From contig JAYKKR010000007.1 in NCBI GenBank assembly GCA_036971615.1, positions 1,240,001 through 1,304,000 on the forward strand: a stretch of DNA of 64,000 nucleotides. Reading direction: 5' to 3'. Source of the DNA: Amyloporia xantha. Taxonomy: Eukaryota > Basidiomycota > Agaricomycetes > Polyporales > Adustoporiaceae. The notes under the pieces are model-generated. The model did no database searches. It saw nothing but the letters and a program-made list of their open reading frames with translations, and had not been told where the DNA came from. A program made the position numbers and the translations under genes. Below are positions 1 to 13,187 of the stretch, in pieces; position 1 is the first letter of the stretch, and each line of letters opens with the position of its first letter.

Positions 1-266
1 TGAGTCAATACAGACTAGACTTTATGATTGATGAGGAGCCTGATTTTTTCCTGACCTAAGTAGTCCTTGAAATTTCGAAATGGCGGGCACAACCAAAAGC
101 GCTTGCGATCATCCCATTTGCCTTAAATGGTAATTGGCGCTTACTGAGCCGCTCCGCTGCTGAGTCGCTCCGCCAACCTCAGGTCGTTCACTACTTCCAT
201 CAACGACGGAGGCGTCGACAATACTTAGCCCACCTCATTCCTAGTCCTATTGTCCAATATTGCACC
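1..266. promoter_or_regulatory. 5' flank and probable promoter of PRP6
   Basis: No ORF here continues into a recognisable gene. The stretch ends in a CACC-ATG-G start context at 267, so it should hold the promoter and 5' leader of the splicing-factor gene. I see no clear TATA box. Confidence 0.4.
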
Positions 267-3200
267 ATGGCTGCCAACAAAACAAATAAACTTGCTTTCC
301 TCTCCATGCCCGCGCCGGCTTCTTATGTTGCTGGTCTTGGGCGAGGGTATGTTATCCATCTCTCTGAAATATGCATATGCTAACTAGTCCTCTATATCAG
401 TGCATCTGGATTCACTACACGATCCGATATTGGTCCCGCACGAGAAGGACCTTCTGCGGAAGTCGTTGCGTGAGTAGTCTTGGTATAAGCATAAGATAAT
501 TACTGAAACACTCGGACACAGCGAGGCGCAAGCGCGGAGAGGCGAAGAGCCGGAATTTGATCCTGACCAGTTCCAAGACCCGGACAACGAAGTTGGTCTC
601 TTTGCAGGGACAACATATGAGGCCGATGATGAGGAAGCGGATAGGATATACGAACAAGTCGATCAGAATATGGATGCAAGGAGGCGGGCTCGCAGGTTCG
701 TTCTTTCGGTCAGTATCTCTCTGTACCTTTCTCAATGGCATCAATTCTGTATATCATACACTCAGGGAAGCCTTGGAGAACGCAGAACTCGCGAAGCATC
801 GTGCGGAGCGCCCGAAGATTCAGCAGCAGTTCGCCGACCTAAAGCGTGGGCTTTCCGTCGTAACTGACGAAGAATGGGAGAATATTCCTGAGGTGGGCAA
901 TCTTACGCGCAAAAAGCGTAAAAGGGACGAGAGGTCATTCGTTGTACCCGACAGCGTGATGATCGGAGACAGATCTAAGACCGAGTACGAAAATTCGCTA
1001 GATACCAGGCAACAAGCGGTACGTCTCTTACTATCTCGTTACTGGCTGTTCTGATACTGACGGACTTAGGCTGGCGGCTTCGAGACTCCTGCTGACAGCG
1101 GTACACTTACAAATTTCGTCGAAATGGGTCAAGCCCGTGATAAGATTTTGTCTTTGAAGCTCGATCAGGTTGGCTCTTATTCTAATCCGTACTTCAATGA
1201 CGCTAAGAAATTATTTAGGTCTCCGGCACTTCCACGTCGTCCGGCTTGTCAACATCCATTGACCCCAAGGGTTACCTGACCTCGCTTGACAGCGTCATTC
1301 TCAAGACTGATGCTGAAATTGGTGATATTAAGAGGGCTCGAATGCTTTTCGATTCACTGGTCAAATCAAACCCGAAGCATGCCCCAGGTTGGATAGCGGC
1401 CGCCTGCCTTGAAGAGCACGCAGGCAGAATGGTGGCAGCCCGAAAGATCATCAAGGCCGGTTGTGAACAGTGTCCAAAGAACGAAGACGTGTGGCTCGAG
1501 GCGGCTAGGTTACATGTAAGTTCTCCATGTAGTGTATTGATTCCGGACGGCTGACACCCTTTCTCTAGAATAATGATGATGGAAAAGTAATCTTAGCGAA
1601 TGCTGTCCAACACGTCGGGCAAAGCGTCAGAATTTGGATGGCTGCTGCAGATTTAGAACATGATGTGAAGGCCAAGAAGCGGGTTCTCCGGAAAGGTATG
1701 TTTTCTTCATATCAGATCAGTTGTGCACGACCTGACAAGAGTGCCAGCTCTCGAACACATTCCAAATTCAGTACGTCTATGGAAAGAAACCGTGAACTTG
1801 GAGTCCTCTCCCGTCGACGCGCGTATTATCCTGTCTCGGGCGGTCGAAGTCATCCCGCTATCTGTAGAACTTTGGCTCGCACTTGCACGTCTCGAAACAC
1901 CTGAGAAGGCCAAGGCCGTCCTCAACAAGGCCCGCAAAGCCGTACCCACCAGCCATGAGATTTGGATTGCCGCAGGCAGGTTGCTGGAGCAGGAAGTATA
2001 TGCACCCGGGAAAACGGAAGAAGAGCGTATAAAGGAGATGGAGACAGTCGATAAGACGATCGAGGCTGGTGTCCGACAGCTGCGTCATCACGGAGTGCTT
2101 TTGACCCGAGAGCAGTGGTTGAAGGAGGCGGAGCGTTGCGAGAATGAAGGCTCGCCAAGGACCTGCGAGGCTATCGTCAAAGCGACTGTTGCAATGGATA
2201 TAGAAGAAGAGGACCGATTGGAGATCTGGATGAGCGATGCGGAAAGCGCGGAGTTCAGAGGCAATGTTGGCACCGCGAGGGCGATCTTGGCGTACGCCTT
2301 GAAGGTCTTCCCTGATAAGAGATCTTTGTGGAGGAAGGCCGCTGACCTTGAGAAGGCCCATGGAACGAAGTACGACTTTTCTCGAGCTCTATGTTGATGT
2401 CATTAACGATCGTCCTCAGGGAATCTCTCAACGCCATCCTCGAGCGAGCCGTCCATCACTGTCCACAAGCAGAAGTTCTGTGGCTCATGTGGGCCAAGGA
2501 GAAATGGCTCGCTGGAGATGTCCCCGCCGCCCGTGAAGTCTTGGAAAGAGCTTTCGTCGCGAATCCAGAGAGCGAACAGATTTGGTTGGCTGCCGTCAAG
2601 ATTGAGGCAGAGAACGGAGAACTCGGTGTTGCTAGAGAGCTCCTTGTTCGTGCCCGGACAGTGGCAGATACGCAGAGGGTGAGTTTCCATTACAACGAAT
2701 GTCTGCTGAGCGTGCTGACGGCCCGTCTGTACATAAGATCTGGATGAAGTCGGCCGTTTTCGAACGTCAACAGGGTCAGATCGACACTGCACTGGAGACG
2801 CTTGGCACGGCAATCAAGAAGTATCCTAAGTTCGCGAAGCTGTACATGGTCCAAGGTCAGATTTACCAGGACAGGAAAGAATTTGCTGCTGCTCGTGCTT
2901 CGTATGCGGCCGGTATCAAGCAATGTCCGAAAGAAGTGACGCTTTGGATCCTCGCAAGTAGGTTAGAGGAGGCCGATGGGAAGAGTATCAAAGCAAGAGC
3001 GCTTCTCGACAAAGCGAGATTGGCGAATCCCGGTCGAGACATCTTATGGGCGGAAGCAGTGGGCGTTGAAGAACGTAGTGGTGGTGCTGCTCAGGCGAAG
3101 ACCGTACTGGCTCGAGGTATGGCTTTCACAAGATGCTTCTCCTGTACCTATAACTGATCAACATTGATACAGGTCTGCAAGACTGCCCAACTTCGGGTCT

Positions 3201-3648
3201 GCTGTGGTCGATGTCGGTATGGGCCGAGCCGCGGCCAACGCGGAAGTCTCGATCGGTGGATGCATTGCGAAAGTCTGCGGATGATCCTCTGATCTTATGC
3301 ACTGTTGCCCGGCTGTTCTGGGCCGAACGGAAGATTGAGCAGGCAAGACGATGGTTCGAGCGTGCGCTCGCTGCCAATCCTGATTTGGGCGATAACTGGG
3401 CGTGGTGGCTAAAGTTCGAAAGACAGCACGGTAATGCAGTAAGTGGCGCTACTTGAACCACAACCATAACCGTATATTGATTTCACCCGCGTTTACATCA
3501 TCAGGAGCAGCAAGAGGAAGTTATCAAGAGGTGCATTGCTGCAGAACCACATCATGGGACGATTTGGCAGTCGACTGCGAAAGATATGAAGAATACGGGC
3601 AAGAGCACCAGAGAAATACTGGAGCTCGTTGCTGGAGCATTGCATTGA
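267..3648 (+). CDS. PRP6: Pre-mRNA-processing factor 6 (Prp6), U5 snRNP component
   Basis: Prp6 is a scaffold of the U4/U6-U5 tri-snRNP, bridging U5 to U4/U6 before spliceosome activation in the nucleus. I join 12 exons with introns 347-400, 470-521, 696-765, 1019-1069, 1169-1218, 1516-1568, 1696-1747, 2370-2419, 2679-2737, 3117-3172 and 3439-3504. All are GT..AG and the exons sum to exactly 923 codons (922 aa, close to yeast and human Prp6). The N-terminus carries the PRP1_N signature ([19 protein letters not shown], then [15 protein letters not shown]). From about residue 270 to the end come tandem HAT/TPR-like helical repeats (blocks such as [31 protein letters not shown]). The start is chosen for the CACCATGG context and because the conserved N-terminal motif follows at once. 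No frame problem is seen. Confidence 0.94.
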
Positions 3649-6600
3649 TTTTAGTCTCGTTGGTGTTTTGTCCTACTGATGTCTTTGTATATTGTATTCT
3701 GAACTATTGCTGTAACAATATTTCGTGATTTCGTTTACTTCTACCAGTTGGTATCTTGAGCGTCTTTCTCCAACTGTCAGCAGCGATGCCCGAGATGTAA
3801 GACCTGACTGTCAGGTCTTCCCGACCCTTCCTTCGCCATTGAGTGCCCGTTGTGCAAACGATGTTCTCTCCGCTGAGCAAACTTGGGTCATATACAGCCT
3901 GTTGGATCATTGCCTGCGTGGTCTCGAATCCATCTGAGTGTGTCATGCAGTCATCAGTGGTTTGGTCAAATCACTCGACCAGGTCCGGTGACCTCATCGA
4001 AGGTGGAGTGTTTTCAGGTTGCTGCCTAGGATAGCCTGTCACAACGCACCGTTCAATCGCCGCTGCATGCACGTTACGCTTACAGTCGGCGCTGCTTCAT
4101 GGGCTCGTGCTCAAGTCTCATCGCCAGAATGTTACGTCTGTGAGAACAAGGGACCACTACTTAGCACATTGACTGCACCAGTGTGACATTGATTTCTTTT
4201 GGCGCAAACGCACTATGCCCAAGATGGACAACTTGAACGTATCAATCGCGGTCTCCAAGGGTCTCCAGTGCGACTCTACATTCTGATTGCCAGAACCATA
4301 AAAATAGAATAGATGGTCTGTGTCTTGGACGTGTCTTGACGTGTCCGCTATCGACCTGACTATCACCGCTTTGGATGCCGAATATCCTAGGGCCGCCCTG
4401 AGAAGTTTCGCTGACAGTGAGTCGATGACTGCTAGTGCTTCCATGGGGTGAATGACTTCGTCCTGAAGATAAGACACTGCGAGTAGTATACCATTGCCAC
4501 TGCTCGGTTCATTAGTTCGCTGCGACAAGTTAGAAAGGGACGTCTTATGCACTATTTCGGATCCTCGGATGTTCAAATTCAACAGTTTTCCCGAATGGAA
4601 TGCACCGAAGCTCGAGCCTATTCAACCATGACAAATAATGGTGTGTCAATAAAAGTTTTCACATTACTCACCGCAGTCTTTTACGGAATCTTCAAGTCAG
4701 GTATCCAGAGTCCTGAATATGATAGTTTAATAGGTTTTAGTTGATTCGTCTGCCATCGCAGTATGCAATGTCCGCTTTCGAAATCGGCAATCATGCGAAC
4801 TTACAGCATGTGTCAGCGCCCAGACGAATTCGGCATTTTGCTGACATTTTCATCCAGGGAACCGCTGGCGCCTGAGATTCCGATTCGGTGATAATGTGCC
4901 TCCAATGGCAACTTTGTCGGCAGGTGATGCGCTAGAGCAAACGCGGTAACGGATCAGGAGGAGGACACACCTGCTTGTACGTACAGTCTCCTGGCGATAA
5001 GATGAGACCATGGGGTTGAACAACAACAGAGGCGCTGGCTTACCGCGTGCTGTATAAGCTACTCTTGTTCTAGCATAAGGGGGAACGCACTGCGGGACAG
5101 GCGAGCTTTACCGCGTAGACACGACATTGATCGGTGTTAATTTAGATGTTGGGGTGCGGTAAACTCCTCGTGAGTGCTTCGACTGACGAAGTAATGTTCC
5201 TGCCTTCAGTCTCCATCCTGTACCATGGATTTCCTGGGATAATAAACTTTCCGGTATATGGATGATAGGCCCTGTAAATTGGAAGGGTTGAGAAGCGGAC
5301 CGCGACAGATTGGACTGACCTCCCAGTAGTCATACTCCACGCCTCGTTTCATGACACAGGTTGTCTCTTCAGCCCAGCCTGATCGAATGCTCCCGCGATG
5401 ACTCACCATTAGCAGTTAATCAGTTACTATACATGTTTATGGGCCACAGTAACATGGCACACATCTCGAAACCAGCAGGACGGTTAGCCGATTTCCATGA
5501 ATGGGCGAAGCAACGTCATACCTCAGACGAGTACAATGCACGTTCTCCAGTGCATGTTCCGTCACATAATAAGCTTGAGCCTGTGACTTTCCACAAGCAA
5601 GACGTAATGGCTTGTCGAATGGCACGAGAATGACGAGCAATTTCCGACCTGGCGCTCCCAAAGTCACACCCCATGGAATAGATGCCATTGCTTGCGGTAC
5701 TTGAACCGGATAACGGTGAAGTGACTGGATGAGCATTGAGCGTTTGACAACAGCAGATGGCAGATGGTAACATGGACGAAAGAAATATAGACGACGCAAG
5801 AAGGTTATAGGGTGCGTCAGTATCAGTCTACCGAGTGCTTTGGATCTATACGGACAGTACCCGGGCCAATATATCAACAGCGTTTTAGACATCGGCGCAG
5901 AGCTGAAGTATGACGATCGTACCTTTTTCAAGGAAGAATTTCGCCCAATCTTGCTAGCTATTGCGTGCGCCTCGTTCCTTTTTTCCTGGCGTAGTCAAAG
6001 TGGCGTGCGCTGAACGCACGGGTGGAATGTCTCCCTTTTCCTCTCCTTTCTAACGCAAAGTGAATGTGTCCGAAGATTGTAGCTATTTGAACGCTTTTGT
6101 GAATTAGAATGCTGCCATTTCGCGATCACTGGCTCCAAAGTGCTCAGGCTAGATCAGTGAATGCGCCTTTCGTATAGTCAAAACATCGCAAAAGGCAATT
6201 CATCCGATGTATCCAGACCTTTTGGGGCGGATGAACGCATGAATGAGAAAAAGAATGCCCCGGCGTTCGAGTGGGTCAAATTAGTCATCATTTCCAATAG
6301 TACAAATATCACCGAGTGAGTTTCGGAGCATTTTGGGGGGCATAATGACAGTTGACGAGCATTCGTAAGATTAATGGGAACAGAACAGAGACTCATATTG
6401 CATATGCAGCATTGAAACGTCCTGGATGTCAAAATCAGTGCTGACATGCAGTATTTTGAGATAAAATTTACGAAGTTCCGGATGCTTCTGGTTCTTGCAG
6501 AACATGGCATCGCGCATACGATGATCCGGGGAAGCAGGTAACAGCCAAATAGCTTGACGGAGATGAAAAGAGAACTTCTTCGACGCTGTCCTTCCAGTCC

Positions 6601-9600
6601 GCGTACACATGCACCAACGGACGGATCCAGATGTCGTGACTCCAGAACAAGTTATCGGATACAAATAGCGCAGGACGAACGTGCCAGTGGGCCGTAGGTG
6701 CGTTCGGAGACGAGACACTGTCAGACATAAACACTATCAAGAGATATGATATGCATCCAAGCACGGATATCGAAGAGAATCTCGGGGGTTTCAAGCTATA
6801 TCCGTGGCTAGCTTAAGAGTCTGTTTCTCGAGAACGTGAAGTGACAGGCCCAAAGCTTCCCGACTTGGTTGTCCTGTAGTATCGCATGCGGTGAAAGTTG
6901 CAGAGAACCAGGCCTAACCATCCAGGTCTATGCCGGAGCCCAGACCTCTGTACGACGCTTGACTAGAGCAATTCCAGAATAGACCACGACGTTGGACATA
7001 TTGTAGGCGTTGTCGAAGAAGATGCCCCGCAGGAGGTTTGAACTCGAAGGAGCACAGGCAAGTGCACACCACGACATCGATCGCATACCACTCCCAAGGC
7101 GATCGATGTCCCGATCATTTACTTCCGCCCATTAGCACTGACCCACATTTCGTGAAGTTCAAACGTACTTAGTGCGCTCGTCAGACGAAAACAACAATAA
7201 TAAAACAGATTGGGATATGGTACAATCCGAACCTGACACGGCGCATTTAGATTCTGATATGAAAACATTTCGTAGTAAGTGTAGCGGCAGGGAGTGCCCG
7301 CCGCAGACGCGGTTGAACCGCATCTCTCCGACTCACACTAGTGCCCTAGCGGTCTCATCGAACACGATCCGAGCCTTTGGCCAGAGCCACATAAGCCATT
7401 CCGATAAAATCACGCATGCAGTACCGTATGGCACACAAAGCGAATGCGCGTTTCGGCACAAACACGGGTCGAAATCCCATCATCCGCAGTCTTTTAATCT
7501 GCCACAGCTCACTCAGAGTTCCGTCCGAGCCGGCACATCCATTGCTCGATCTTTGATCCGTCTAATTTGCTATTGAGGACAGCATCATGTAACTTTCAGC
7601 TAGAAACACGCGGAGATGACCGCGCCGCCTACTTCACTTACTAGACATGGCAAGTGCCTCGCGCTCCCCGTGTAGATACTGCGCGGAAGTAAAATTCTCG
7701 TCAGCACGAGTGACTCCTGCAATGCAAACGTGCGTTATCGAGCAGGTACGAGATCTGGTATCAGGTAATACTGTTGCATGCGCACCGGACATGTTGCGCC
7801 CACAAGCGGTGCTGCTAAGTAGGCTGTCAACTGCTGTCACCGAGCTTCAACCTTGTGGTATTTCACACCTACGGCCAGAGAGTGCCTCAGCCCCGAACTC
7901 CGCGGAAACAGCCCCACAGATTAGGCCGGCGATAAGAAGCAGGAACTCTGCGAATTGTGTATCTGCTCGTGATATCATTCCGCCAGCGTCCGAGTGCATC
8001 CCCTTGGCGTTTGCGAGGCTTTCGCCGGCGTCAGCGGGATGTTTCTCTCCGAGCTTGGGCGGAGCGACTGAAGAATCGACATGTCTCTTTAATCTGAGCG
8101 CGGGGACGTAAGCAGCCTGACAAACCCCGGCAGATGCCACATAATTGCGGGTATCCGTATGCCCAAACGCACTACAGCTGCCGATCGTATCTGCCAGGAG
8201 ACTCGACAGAGAGGTGCATCAGCGAGACACAGTTCTTGGATGCCGATGGTGACGACCACTACTTTGCTTGCTAGCGCATCAAGGGGCACGCTCTGCTATT
8301 GGCAGATGCCATCAGTCCGTCTTGCATCCGTCAGACTTCGTGGCGTGCATCTGCGCCCGTGGCAACCACCACATCAGTTCATCATGAAGGCTGCTGGTTT
8401 TGCAGCTCCGGTGACGAGCAGGATGCGTCGGAACCCCGTCTACGAAGCCCTCAAGCAGTGAAATTGAGTATTAGCACTCGTGAGACAAGGGTGGAAGATT
8501 TATTGCGACGTGCCGCATCCACGGGTACGCAGCTCCCGAATAGACCTCATTGTGCAGCTTCCTGCCCTCGCGCGAGACGCTTGCCCAGATTGACGAGCGT
8601 GGAAGGCCATACGAATGGGCTACTCATTCTGTATGGATCGTCGTGAACATACATGGTTGAAACGGAGGCGCGGAAGACAGCGTCTAGTGAATACATCCGT
8701 TCATGAGTGCATGCAACAGAACATCAATGAGGGCGTCATACCTAGAATCAAGGAACCTCTGGAGTTAGCTTGAAACGTACCCAAGGAACGCCCTTCATTA
8801 TTATTCACACCACACACTACGACCGAATGGTCACGTCCCAAGTGACAAGCCTTCAGCATCAATCTCATTTTGCTCATGACCTCCGCTCTCAGTTAATGCG
8901 AGCGAAATGAGCAAATGTCTGGACCTCGCGGAATCCAGCATCATCAGCCGCCGACTCAAGAGTCATTCTGCGTGAGATGAGGTGCACGCCTGCTGACCTG
9001 CAGATGCAGCCTGTGCAGAACCGCGGGGAAACGCGTCACCAGGGACCCGCCTGCCTTCTCAGGTCGCAGGTCCGTGGGTGAAATCAGAGAGCGAACAGCC
9101 CAAACTCGTGCTGACAGGCGGACGGTCTCCTGGCATCATTACGGTAGCCACCAGCGACTGGCAGGAGAGGGCCTGAGACGCAGACTATGCAACATCCAAT
9201 CAGGGCGGAGACCAGCGGGCCGGGCGGCACGGATTGCTCGAACGACATTGGACGGCTTCCTGAGCCTGAGGCTAAAGAGCACTTGCCCAACTTCCGTAAT
9301 GATAGACTGTGGGAACGCTATCTGCGTGAATGATCGGCATCGCCCTCATGAATTATTCTTGGAAGCTGGTAGGCAGACAGCGTGTATGGGAAGGTATGAG
9401 AAGAGGTAGTCCCAGGCAGGGGAGGTGTCTGACGTCGTGTGAGGCGGCGACACGAGAAGAACGGGGAAGGATCGTCTTACGTCGGAGGGCGACGTGCACT
9501 GTGAGTTCTGCCTTGAGCCCTTGGCAAGAGGGCGTTCTAGACGAGGACGTTGCGTAAATGCACACGCAACATTCAGATCTGTATGTACTGAGCTGAGCGT

Positions 9601-12600
9601 GCAACCGAACATCGTGCCATTTGGCCTGCAGTTCCGGCAGGAGAATTCCAAGCTCCTTCAACGCCCGGGTGAACCCACCAGCACCGGCGAAGCCACAGAT
9701 GGCAAGTACGACCTCAGGAGTGGGCCGCGGAACATGTACGTGGGCCCTGCAGGCGACTCGGTACGCCCGTTCGGAGTTGTTTCGCGTGCATCGCTCGCGC
9801 TCGCGCTTGAACCTAGAGATGGTCGCCCGCTGACTGTGGTGCGTGTATCAATGTGTGTAGCGTTGTAAGGTAGTCGTAAGACGAAGACAGGCAGTTACGG
9901 GATTGCAACCCAGATTGCAAGACCCGGACGATAAGATACAGCAGCAGCGGGTGGGTGGGTCAGCACGGATGGGGACAGGGCAGGGCGTCCGGTCGCACAG
10001 GCGCGGGCCATCCTGCCCATATCCGAACTGCACCTGTTCTTCGCAGTCGGCCCCGCAGGGTGATGGGTACCTAATCGCAGTGATTGGGTAAGGAAGGACG
10101 CTGGAGGAGGAAAAATTATGGCACGGTATGTAAAGATAGGATACGCTTTAAAGTTTAATGGAAGGCGATAGCCAAGAACACGACACTTACTAGGTAATCC
10201 GGGATACGCGAAGTAACACGGGCATTAGACTTTCCGGCGCGTGTTCGCTTCTATCGTGCTTTACCGAAGGCTCATGCCTTGGTTTCCCCGAAGAGTCCTG
10301 GCCCCACGCTCAGGCTCCGGGTTCCCTTGGACGAGCCGTTAGAAAAGAGAGTTGCATAGCTCGGGTTCTGTACGCTCCCCGTACCGGACACCGCTCGTGT
10401 AACAGGCAAGCAATTAGAGTTTGAAAGCTCCCCATTCGCTGATCGTCCTACCATGGACGAGGGGTGCGAGCCGGAACGAGCGATGAGAGAGAGCCTAACA
10501 AGTCCCAGCCAATGTGCAACGCACGGACAAAGTTGCGTTGTCATCGATGTGTCATGCGAGCAGATGGGGGGCATGGACCGTGTGCGGACCGTTCCCGCCT
10601 ACTGCGTCGAGCCTTCGCCGTGCTTGGGTAATGGGTGACATATGTGCTACCGTGCGTCTGTGGCGCTCCTGTAGTGCGGGCTCGGACGACACGGACACGA
10701 AGAGCATTAGTGTTCGCGGAGGTAGTTCATATACTACAGGCACAAGCTTCTGCACGAGTTGCGTGCACGCTGTTGTTCATACGTGTCGATGAGCTCATGG
10801 TACGCAACGCGGTCTTCCAGGGCGAAGCTGCGCCGTGCGATTGGCTGCGGAACGGTTCTTGCATCGTCGTCGGTCTCGATCCCGGAGCCCATATTGCTGC
10901 TCCTCGAATCTGCGCTGGGTGATATCGAGCGATATTCTGCAATCGATATGATGATATCGCGCGACGCGCGGACGTTGTGTAGCGTTGCAGATGCACCGTA
11001 GGGCAGCAGGACCGGATGTCCGTGATGAAATATCAGACAGAAGGTAAATATTCGTATCTGTATGTAAGTTCGCATAGTACGTTACGGGCTAGTGAATATC
11101 GAGCATGATGGGCACCCAGGAATTTACGTCTCATCCGTGATGTCACGGCCGCAACCAATGTTACCCAACATGGGAATCTCGGTCTGGGATGCTCCTACAC
11201 GCGACTGGTCCTGGATGGCATGGAGGACGCGTGCCCTGGCTCGAGGCGCTCCGAGTTGCATTGTTATGCTCCGGACGTTGTTCTGGACGACACAAAGTCA
11301 AGCACGGCTGGTACTGTGTAACACGAAGCAGAGCAGGCTTCCTGAGGCCTCTGCATAGAGTTAGCGTGACCCGTCGCGTGTTGGACGCGTGTATAGTTGG
11401 TCTGCGGTGACTCTGCAGTGACTAGAGATCCGTCGCGGAGTCGACATACGCACAGCATTGGACCAGGGTCAATTATGACCTGGCTGACTGATCGACTGGG
11501 GAAAGTCATCTGTACGCGGGGAGTGCCGACGGGCGCGCGGAACTAGGTGGCGGGCTTATCGGGACATCTTGACAATGATCCTGCAGCAGTGATGGGGCGC
11601 AGATACCATCGAGGAGAATGGAGGACGCGATCGAGGCCTGTCGATGGTCGTCGGGGAGTCAGCGAGCAGCGTGCTACGAGACGTGGAACATGTGATGGAA
11701 CGGATCTGGCGAGAAGAGACGTTGGAGATGCCTGAGATTGGTAGTGATGTCGATGGGACGATTGGATGGCGAACAACGCGGGACGCATACGGTCGCGGTG
11801 TCCAGGCTGAGATGAGTCAGTGGTTAGTGACGGTCGACGTGCAGAGGAGATGGCCGCATCGCGATAAGATGCTCCCGACGGACAAGGAGCGGACAACCAA
11901 CGCGGAGGACGCGATGGACACTTCGATGGAGACGCGGACGACGCCACCGACGGTGGCGACGAGACGTCCGCATCGTGTCGCGTCGGGTCGGGCGAGGGCG
12001 GGGGATCGGATCCGCTTCGGTGGACAGGCGACCAATCAGCGCAGGGTGCCGTGATAGACGCGTCGAAGGTCGGAAGGAACCGTGGCGGGGAAAAGGAGAT
12101 CACAGATCTTCGGGAGCGTGATCGGGACGCTGAAGATAGGCACACGATGGCATGTGCTTCTGTCGGTGGAACATACCAAAAGAGGGAAAGCGCATCGCTT
12201 GGAAAGGGAAAATCCGGGGCTGGACCAACCAGAAAATTGCAAAACGTTGAAATTGGCTCGCGAGACGCTGGGAGCGGGGACTTGTCGGGCAGGGGGCGGG
12301 CGTCCGGATGCGGGGTAAGATTGTGGATACAACTGGATCGAGCGGTTATCGGTGGCGGGGAATATGCGTATATGCGCACAGGGGTGGCTCCTCAGTCGAT
12401 AAGATGCAGCCATGTTCGTGCGAGGAACGCAGAGTGGCCAGCCACGCATGCAATGGAGAAGACGAGTAGCCGTCAGGGAGGACGTAAGAGGAGGTCGCCG
12501 TGGCGGTATGAGAAGTTGCCATTCTGGGTTGGTATGAAAGGAAATCAGGTAAAGTGGAAAAAATTCGAGGGCCATGGACCAATGAGGAAGATGGGATGGC

Positions 12601-13187
12601 GACAAGCGAGGAGAGCGCTCTGGGCGCGCAGATGGGCGGTCTGGACTGGGGAGAAGGCAGAGGCGGCGCACTCGCCGCGCGGTGATTGGACCGGCAGGGC
12701 TGTGGCCGGGAGACCGAGAGGGACCCGGTGATCAATGAGCCAATGGGAAGTGCGAGCGTCTGTGAGCACGCGGATGACGTTCTTGGACGAGCCGTTTCAA
12801 ATGCAGAAGTGGCAACCTCCTGCGATCGTGCACCGGCGCGAGATGGCGGTGACCCTGAGCACACGCCACTGTCACACACCCCATAACACCCGTCACAGCC
12901 AATCGCCGGCCTGGAATGGATGATGGTTATAGATCAACTCCTCAAACCGATAAATAATCTATCCCCTCCTTCCCGTCCCGTCCACTTCCCCACCCCGCCA
13001 GCGCCATCCACTCATACCTCGTCCCCTCGCCTCGACGTCGTCCTCCCTTCAAGGCTCTCATACCAGACCGTCCACAGGCCTCACTCTGCCTCCGGTCCGT
13101 CCGCCTTGCGTTTGGGACCGACCCAAGTCGAACTCTATTCCGTCCCATATAAGACCTTCCCCGCTCGACGCACTTTCCCCACATACC
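3649..13187. other. Gene-free stretch of about 9.5 kb
   Basis: Only short overlapping ORFs occur on both strands, none longer than expected by chance and none with a recognisable domain. The longest are a 141-codon ORF at 4157-4582 (-), a 164-codon ORF at 5437-5931 (-) and GC-rich ORFs on both strands at 11.5-12.9 kb. I saw no tRNA, rRNA or terminal repeats by eye. The last part (about 12.9-13.19 kb) is CT-rich and precedes the ECL1-like start, so it is that gene's likely promoter. The rest may hold decayed mobile elements or non-coding RNA. Confidence 0.5.
11540..12930. other. Purine-skewed GC-rich segment upstream of the ECL1-like gene
   Basis: The + strand is strongly G/A-rich for about 1.4 kb, then switches abruptly near 12.93 kb to pyrimidine-rich sequence leading into the gene at 13188. 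The skew leaves long stop-poor frames on both strands (for example 11543-12379 on - and 12051-12731 on +). Their translations are Ser/Pro/Arg or Arg/Gly-rich with no domain, so I do not call genes. Confidence 0.45.

Noticed and set aside
4157..4582. 141-codon minus-strand ORF
   Set aside because: No domain, no exon continuation and length within chance expectation.
11543..12379. 278-codon minus-strand ORF
   Set aside because: Ser/Pro/Arg-rich with no domain; the opposite strand is equally open because of the purine skew, so it is compositional.
12051..12731. 226-codon plus-strand ORF
   Set aside because: Arg/Gly-rich, starts in no good context and overlaps the skewed region; no conserved motif.
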